From an uncultured Peptococcaceae bacterium (GTDB lineage Bacteria > Bacillota > Peptococcia > Peptococcales > Peptococcaceae), in contig CABVBB010000103.1 in the NCBI GenBank assembly GCA_902496505.1, forward strand, positions 1 to 7,205: a stretch of DNA of 7,205 nucleotides, read 5' to 3'. Below the pieces are notes generated by a model. That model ran no database searches. It had not been told where the DNA came from and worked only from the letters and a program-made list of their open reading frames with translations. Made by a program: the position numbers and the translations under genes. Positions 6,292 through 7,205 of the stretch are shown one piece after another (the first letter of the stretch is position 1; each line of letters starts with the position of its first letter).

Positions 6292-6432
6292 ATGATAAAC
6301 GATGCACTGTACGATATGCGGTACTATGCTCCGGGTGCAGAAAAAACTTAGGACGAAGATCCTTCAGCTGAATCAATGGATGCCATGCGGGGTCAAGCGC
6401 TGCTGGAGAACCTAAAAAAGACGAGACCGTAA
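6292..6432 (+). pseudogene. Possible short coding remnant with in-frame TAG
   Basis: A plus frame reads MINDALYDMRYYAPGAEKT, then TAG at 6349-6351, then continues for 26 protein-like codons including SMDAMRGQALLENLKK to TAA at 6430-6432, inside the terminator loop. No ribosome site precedes the ATG. It could be the tail of a decayed gene. The minus strand is also open across part of this stretch, so chance is a real possibility. Confidence 0.2.
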
Positions 6433-6450
6433 ATTGGTCTCGTCTTTTTT
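6414..6450. terminator. Bidirectional terminator downstream of the WYL regulator
   Basis: AAAAAAGACGAGACC (6414-6428) pairs perfectly with GGTCTCGTCTTTTTT (6436-6450) around a 7-nt loop. With an A-run 5' and a T-run 3' it works in both directions. It lies 13 bases past the WYL-gene stop on the minus strand. Confidence 0.92.
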
Positions 6451-6463
6451 GGGGAGATGTGGT

Positions 6464-7205
6464 TTAAATATAAACACGTTGGGCCGCCTGCAGCTGGTTT
6501 TGAAACGCTTTGATGACGGCTTCGGGGGAGAGGATCTGCACTTTGTCACCGAAGGCGAAGAGCCAGGAGAAAAACTGTGGGCTGGTCACGACGCTGACGG
6601 TGATCTGGAAATCATCGTCCGTGACAGTCTGCAGCGGCACATCTTCGCCGAAACGGTCGATGACGACGCCGATGAGGTCTTTGGCAAAGCGCAGGCGGAC
6701 GGTGGTCTCTGCGCCGCCGAACATGCCGAAGACTTTCTTGGCGTAGAGCGCCATGTCAAAAGCCTGGAAGTGGTCTTCGCCTTCGCGGGGGCGCTTGGTG
6801 ATGGCCATGCCTTCCATTTTGTCCACGCGGTAGTGCTTGATGACGCCGGCTTTGCTGTCGTAGCCGATGAGGTAGTAATTTTCGTCCTCCCAGGTGAGCG
6901 CCCAGGGGCTGATGACGTAGCGATAGCCGCTGTGGCGGTATTCTTTGCGGATATGGCCGGTCTCATCGACGATCCAGCGAAAATAGCGGAAGCTGATCTT
7001 GCGTCCGCTGGCGATGGCAGCGTGGATGCGGTCGATATTGTAATAGATGTGCTCGTTGACGGTCTTGATGCGGTTGGTCACATAGACCTGGCGCTGGAGG
7101 GATTGGGCTTCGTAGCGGCTGGTGAGTCCCTCCAATTTGCCGATGAGCTGGCGGGATTTGCGATGGGTGATGAAGCGGGAGGATTGATAGCGTCCACCAA
7201 CAGTT
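6464..7205 (-). CDS. WYL-domain transcriptional regulator (N-terminus cut by window edge)
   Basis: The frame stays open to the right edge of the window, so the TTG near 7135 is internal rather than the start: residues before it (QSSRFITHRKSRQLIGKLEG) match the typical middle region of these proteins. About 247 codons are present; the missing part should carry the N-terminal helix-turn-helix. The visible part includes the linker LTSRYEAQSLQRQVYVTNRIKT, then a WYL domain (RKISFRYFRW, SPWALTWEDENYYLIGYD, HYRVDKM) thought to bind nucleic acid or nucleotide ligands, followed by the C-terminal WCX-like extension (TTVRLRFAKDLIGVVIDRFGEDV... FFSWLFAFGDKVQILSPEAV). Family members are DNA-binding regulators, some linked to DNA damage or phage defence; no target is apparent here. 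The stop is followed by a strong terminator. Confidence 0.93.
   Translation of the reverse strand, partial: TVGGRYQSSRFITHRKSRQLIGKLEGLTSRYEAQSLQRQVYVTNRIKTVNEHIYYNIDRIHAAIASGRKISFRYFRWIVDETGHIRKEYRHSGYRYVISPWALTWEDENYYLIGYDSKAGVIKHYRVDKMEGMAITKRPREGEDHFQAFDMALYAKKVFGMFGGAETTVRLRFAKDLIGVVIDRFGEDVPLQTVTDDDFQITVSVVTSPQFFSWLFAFGDKVQILSPEAVIKAFQNQLQAAQRVYI

Noticed and set aside
6160..6351. 63-codon plus frame
   Set aside because: It overlaps the more protein-like minus-strand 43-codon gene over its first part and has no ribosome site; only its last part is noted as a possible remnant.

Overview
The window looks like chromosomal DNA from an anaerobic, mid-GC Bacillota bacterium, most likely a gut-type member of Clostridia or a relative. 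The basis is an SLH-anchored protein with Big_2 and glycine-rich linker modules, strong AGGAGG ribosome sites, sigma-A-like promoters with extended -10 elements, a clostridial-style acetate kinase, and short intergenic regions closed by intrinsic terminators. Genus cannot be fixed from the sequence alone. No CRISPR array, insertion sequence, tRNA or rRNA was seen.

Layout, left to right. Positions 1-139 hold no convincing protein. They look like the 3' part of a structured RNA, tentatively 6S RNA, ending in a perfect 12-bp hairpin. A second hairpin follows at 232-266. A promoter with nine consecutive G residues between its -35 and -10 boxes then leads into a large secreted surface protein (399-2831): signal peptide, beta-helix-like repeats, Big_2 domain, Gly/Ser linker, small beta repeat, three SLH modules. 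A bidirectional terminator separates it from a convergent LysR-type regulator (2879-3823, minus). Upstream of lysR lies about 0.4 kb without a recognisable gene, closed by a very strong terminator that works in the plus direction. This may be a decayed divergent gene or an unannotated RNA.

A small zincin-type metallopeptidase (4261-4635, minus) is followed by divergently transcribed ackA (4785-5984), a complete acetate kinase that makes ATP from acetyl phosphate. ackA is flanked by its own terminator and has no pta neighbour here. The interval 5985-6463 contains a 43-codon minus-strand gene and a strong bidirectional terminator. A WYL-domain transcriptional regulator (minus) enters from the right edge, with its N-terminus outside the window.

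The genes appear to be separate single-gene transcription units rather than one pathway; nearly every unit has its own terminator. The most interesting signal is the G9 tract in the promoter spacer of the surface protein, a classic configuration for phase-variable expression by slipped-strand mispairing.
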